Positions 60,390 through 64,000 of a stretch of DNA of 64,000 nt are shown here, one piece after another. Every line of letters starts with the position of its first letter. The stretch's first letter is position 1. A program made the translations under genes and the position numbers. Source of the stretch: Sanderia malayensis (taxonomy: Eukaryota; Cnidaria; Scyphozoa; Semaeostomeae; Pelagiidae). The stretch covers positions 4,612,288 through 4,676,287 of the forward strand of contig RQOL01000532.1 of NCBI GenBank assembly GCA_013076295.1. Reading direction: 5' to 3'. Under the pieces are notes generated by a model. The model made no database searches, was not told the origin of the DNA, and was given only the letters and a program-made list of their open reading frames with translations.

Positions 60390-62763
60390 GATGCAAATTG
60401 AAAGAGTTTAAAAATTGCATCAAAAGTGGGAAGTCACCAAAAGTTTGAGGTTGTCAAAAGTTGGAAGTCAGATGTCAAGAAAAAGTGGGAAGTTATCAAA
60501 GTGTGAAGTCAGCAAAAGTGGGAAATGGGAAGTTACCAAAAGTTGGCTTATCTGATTATGGTGACATTCGCTTCCCATAGATAAGGCAAGCGGACAACAC
60601 AGAGTATGAGGAGAATCTCAATAAAGCATACACGAATTATCATACCCACTCTTCCTACAGCTAGTGTCACGGGCGTTAAATTTGAAAAGAAACGAACGAG
60701 CTTCAACGGAATAATTATTTTGAAAAAAAAACCGACTTTATTTGAGAAAAACCCACTTTATCTGAGAAAAAGTGGGAAGTCAACAAAAGTGGGAAATCGT
60801 CAAAAGTGGGAAATGGGAAGTCAAGAAAAAGTGGGAAGTCAGCAAAAGTGGGAAATCATCATACCAAAATTGTCCTTTCCACCAAATTTGATGCAAATTG
60901 AAGGAGTTTGAAAAATTGCATATTGCCCCTTTCTACCCCGTCTTATTTCCCCAAAACATTGAAATGTCAAAAAACAAGTTTCATATTCAATTTCAGTACA
61001 CCGAAATTGTATTTTCCACAAAATTTGATGCAAACTGAACGAGTGTGAAAAATTGCACATTGCCCCTTTTTACGCTGTTTAATGCCCTGAAAACCTGAAA
61101 ATTTCAAAAACCAGTTTCATATTCAAATTCAGCACACCATATTTGTACTTTCCACAAAATTTGATGCAAATTGAACGAGTTTGAAAAATTGCATTACAAG
61201 TAGGAAGTCATTACAAGTGGGAAGTGGGAAGTGGGAAGTCAGGAAAAAGTAGGAGGTCATCAAAAGTGGGAAGTCATCATACCAAATTTGTACTTTCCAC
61301 AAAGATTTGATGCAATTTGAAAGAGTTCAAAAATTACATCAAAAGTGGGAAGTCACCAAAAGTGGGAAGTCGGAAGCTACCAAAAGTGGGTTTATCTGAT
61401 TATGGTAACATTCGCCTCCCATAGATAAGGCAAGCGGACATCACAAAGTATGAGCAGAATCTCAATAAAGCATACACGAATTATCGTATCCACTCTCCCT
61501 ACAGCTAGTGTCACGAACGTTAAATTTGGAAAAAAACAAACGAGCTCCAACGCAATAATTATATTGAGGAAAACCGACTTTATCTGAGAAAAACCCACTT
61601 TATCTGAGAAAAAGTGGGAAGTCACCAAAAGGGGGAAGTCGTCAAAAGTGGGAAGTGGAGTGCCAAGAAAAAGTGGGAAGTCAGCAGAAGTGGGAAATCA
61701 TCATACCAAAATTGTATTTTCCACCAAATTTGATACAAATTGAAAGAGTTTGAAAAATTGCATCAAAAGTGGGAAGTTATCAAAAGTGGGAATTGGGAAG
61801 TCAGGAAAAATTGGGAAGTCAGCAAAAGTGGGAATTCATCATACCAAAATTGTCCTTTCCACCAAATTTGATGCAAATTGAAGGAGTTTGAAAAATTGCA
61901 TATTGCCCCTTTCTACCCCGTCCTATTTCCCCAAAACATTGAAATGTCAAAAAACAAGTTTCATATTCAATTTCAGTACACCGAAATTGTATTTTCCACA
62001 AAATTTGATGCAAACTGAACGAGTGTGAAAAATTGCACACTGCCCCTTTTTACGCTGTTTAATGCCCTGAAAACCTGAAAATTTCAAAAACCAGTTTCAT
62101 ATTCAAATTCAGCACACCATATTTGTACTTTCCACAAAATTTGATGCAAATTGAACGAGTTTGAAAAATTGCATTACAAGTAGGAAGTCATTACAAGTGG
62201 GAAGTGGGAAGTGGGAAGTGGGAAGTCAGGAAAAAGTAGGAGGTCATCAAAAGTGGGAAGTCATCATACCAAATTTGTACTTTCCACAAAGATTTGATGC
62301 AATTTGAAAGAGTTCAAAAAATTACATCAAAAGTGGGAAGTCACCAAAAGTGGGAAGTCGGAAGCTACCAAAAGTGGGTTTATCTGATTATGGTAACATT
62401 CGCCTCCCATAGATAAGGCAAGCGGACATCACAAAGTATGAGCAGAATCTCAATAAAGCATACACGAATTTTCGTATCCACTCTCCCTACAGCTAGTGTC
62501 ACGAACTTTAAATTTGGACAAAAACAAACGAGCTCCAACGCAATAATTATATTGAGGAAAACCGACTTTATCTGAGAAAAACCCACTTTATCTGAGAAAA
62601 AGTGGGAAGTCACCAAAAGGGGGAAGTCGTCAAAAGTGGGAAGTGGAGTGCCAAGAAAAATTGGGAAGTCAGCAAAAGTGGGAATTCATCATACCAAAAT
62701 TGTACTTTCCACAAAATTTGATGCAAGTTGAACGAGTTTGAAAAATAGCAAATTGCCCCCTTC
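60390..62763. repeat. Higher-order repeat, ~980-990-bp unit
   Basis: Modules at 60839, 61374 and 61392 recur at 61819, 62364 and 62380. Offsets are 980-990 bp because of small indels (extra GGGAAGT units). The second copy is cut at 62763 by an LTR element. Confidence 0.88.
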
Positions 62764-63207
62764 TGTCACGACACTCTCCTTTCGTTCATTCATTACGATA
62801 TATTTTCTTCTTTGTTTAATATTTGCCTCACACCCTTTACTCAATGATAATCTTTCTTTCCTTTTTCGCATGACTAACTTGTTTTTCAACTTGTTCGGTT
62901 CTTATGATTAGTCATATTTTACGTATATTTCTACTTCGTTATAGCCATGAATGCATATTTCAATCTTTCACTTCTTATTCATCTTTCCTGTTATTCTCAA
63001 TTTCTATTGGTTCTTTTATTAATTTACGTAATTCTAATTTTGTATTTAAACGCTGTAATTGTTCAGTTAGTTAGTTCTATCGTTCTATCGTTCTATCGTT
63101 CTATCGCTTATCGTCCTGTCAATTCTGTTAATGAATTGATTATGATCAAGAGACACTTGTTTCATAAATAACTTGTTGTTTCTTGGGTCAATCTGCCTAC
63201 CATTGCA
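62764..63207 (+). repeat. 5' LTR of gypsy element 4
   Basis: 444 bp from TGTCACGACACTC to CCATTGCA, with a GTTCTATCG tandem (63071-63105). Confidence 0.9.
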
Positions 63208-63209
63208 AT

Positions 63210-63227
63210 TGGTGACAGGAGCGGGAT
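63210..63227 (+). promoter_or_regulatory. Primer-binding site of gypsy element 4
   Basis: TGGTGACAGGAGCGGGAT starts two bases after the LTR. It complements a tRNA 3' end of the CTCCTGTCACCA type, perhaps leucine; the tRNA identity is uncertain. Confidence 0.7.
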
Positions 63228-63312
63228 TCGATTAATTAGAGGCTAGGTGAAATAAAACCTAAGATCTCTAGCCAGCGCTGAAGGTTGCGCGTTCAAACGT
63301 TTTTCAAGAAGA

Positions 63313-64000
63313 ATGACTACAAGAAGGGGAACGGCAACAAGTAACGAGGCGAGTGGCAGTGGTGATGCACAGATCAACGTTGGAGCAAGTCGTTCGATTC
63401 TGGTGCATCCCGACCGTTTTTATGGATACCCCAACGACGACGGAATTGATTGGTTTGCTTCGTTCGAAAGGATAGCAAGAGCCAACGAATGAGATACGGC
63501 GAAATGTGGCAGGATGGTGTCCGCATATTTGAGAGGACCAGCTGGTGACCATTTCGAGAAGGTACCAGAAGAAGAAAAGGCCGACTACGAAGCCGTAAAG
63601 AAATCGCTGATCGAGAGGTTCAGCCCGGCAGATATGAGAAGGTCTGCGTACAGCACATTGGCTGGGAGAAAGCAAGGACGACGCGAGACCGTAAACGAAT
63701 TTGCGTCAGTGATTCAGAGGCTCGTGTTTCGTTCCTTTCCCAGTGACGCAAGCAGTGAAATAATTGAGATGACGGCCCGAGAGCACTTCATTTTGGGTTT
63801 GCGGCCAAAGCTGATGAACCGCGTAACGATGGCCGATTCGAAAACATTCTCGGAAGCCATTCGGATTGCACTCAGGGAGGAAAGCCTAGAAGACAGCCAA
63901 GCCATCAATGTGGTCAACCACGGGAATAATCGGCTTGCTAGGAAAGCTTCTAAAGAAAGAGGACGGCGAATCCCAACGGAAGTTTGGTGGAAGACGAAAT
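63313..64000 (+). pseudogene. Gypsy element 4 gag, 5' part
   Basis: ATG at 63313, 105 bp after the LTR. An N-terminal stretch leads into GIDWFASFERIARANE, then a TGA at 63490-63492 where relatives have Trp. The same frame stays open to the window end with VSAYLRGPAGDHFEKV, a VKKSLIERFSPADMRRSAYSTLAGRKQGRRETVNEFASVIQ capsid segment, and LRPKLMNRV. The order matches gypsy capsid proteins and resembles the gag at 18050. One nonsense change aside it looks intact. Confidence 0.85.

Larger units (their letters stand above)
56195..62763. repeat. 6.6-kb satellite array derived from a transposon edge
   Basis: Basic modules repeat many times. One is ACCAAAATTGTACTTTCCAC with AAATTTGATGCAAATTGAACG and TTTATGCCC(T/C)CAAAACATGAAAATTTC. 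A second is a minisatellite with an AAAAGTGGGAAGTCA-type unit of about 15 bp. A third is a GATAAGG(T/C)AAGCGGACAACACAGAGTATG block with ACCGACTTTATCTGAGAAAAACCC. Open frames of 70-110 codons recur on the minus strand only because the units are AT-rich and near identical; they are not genes. Confidence 0.92.
62764..64000 (+). mobile_element. Gypsy element 4, 5' part, continues beyond the window
   Basis: LTR 62764-63207, binding site and gag. The LTR begins in the middle of a satellite module (GCCCCCTTC before TGTCACG; the undisturbed unit continues TACCCCG), so it inserted into the array. A solo LTR of the same family lies at 4422-4850. Confidence 0.9.

Noticed and set aside
56123..62616. Repeated minus-strand ORFs of 70-113 codons in the satellite
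   Set aside because: They recur at the satellite period, have low complexity Phe/Leu/Ser composition and no domain; they follow from the repeat, not from selection.
56195..62763. Regular repeats considered as a CRISPR-like array
   Set aside because: Units are hundreds of bases, contiguous and without unique spacers, in a eukaryotic context.
63490..63492. TGA in gypsy 4 gag as possible recoding (selenocysteine or readthrough)
   Set aside because: Context suggests a simple Trp codon change; no stem-loop or readthrough motif seen and gag does not need recoding there.

Overview
This is an AT-rich eukaryotic chromosome segment from an animal. One host gene can be supported: a four-exon synaptophysin-family gene with GT/AG introns at 1675-3468. 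Almost everything else is transposable elements, many nested inside each other. The mixture (many BEL/Pao and Ty3/gypsy elements, a Penelope-like GIY-YIG remnant, a restriction-endonuclease-type LINE lineage, TTAA and 8-9 bp target-site DNA elements, pogo-like MITEs) would fit a cnidarian, perhaps an anthozoan. That placement is inference; nothing here fixes the species.

Layout. 1-4380: upstream noncoding DNA, a TA-flanked MITE, and the synaptophysin-like gene. 4390-17507: LTR remnants and a degenerate BEL/Pao pol on the minus strand. This pol is cut by a 943-bp-scale TIR element (15087-16026) and by an 8-kb TIR element (7071-15056) with a perfect 8-bp target duplication. The 8-kb element carries a fragment of a zinc-finger reverse-transcriptase ORF, a nested 1.6-kb TIR element and a 4-kb palindrome (foldback) whose arms encode a small zinc-finger/acidic protein. 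17508-22789: a decayed gypsy element with two LTRs. 23658-28576: a BEL integrase remnant, two strong hairpins, a Penelope-like remnant and a zinc-finger ORF. 28906-35702: a gypsy element of CsRn1-like type (gag with a CHCC knuckle after repair of one indel) whose 5' LTR is split by a 1489-bp foldback element with a 9-bp target duplication.

37300-48847 is a nested stack with exact target duplications at several levels. A gypsy element (5-bp GATTT) contains a full-length BEL/Pao element (5-bp ATAAC). That contains a TTAA-flanked TIR element, which contains a solo LTR (5-bp TGTCG). Removing the BEL element or the TTAA element leaves the interrupted reading frame in phase. 48848-53070: MITEs and another decayed BEL pol.

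53134-62763: a piggyBac-like element with ~235-bp TIRs. Its right end runs straight into a 6.6-kb satellite array that repeats the TIR edge, organised as ~790-bp and ~980-bp higher-order units. 62764-64000: the 5' LTR, primer-binding site and gag start of another gypsy element that landed inside the satellite; a solo LTR of the same family lies in opposite orientation at 4422-4850.

No rRNA, tRNA, CRISPR array or bacterial operon was seen. The transposon genes are nearly all broken; only the 166-residue foldback ORF and the host gene look intact.
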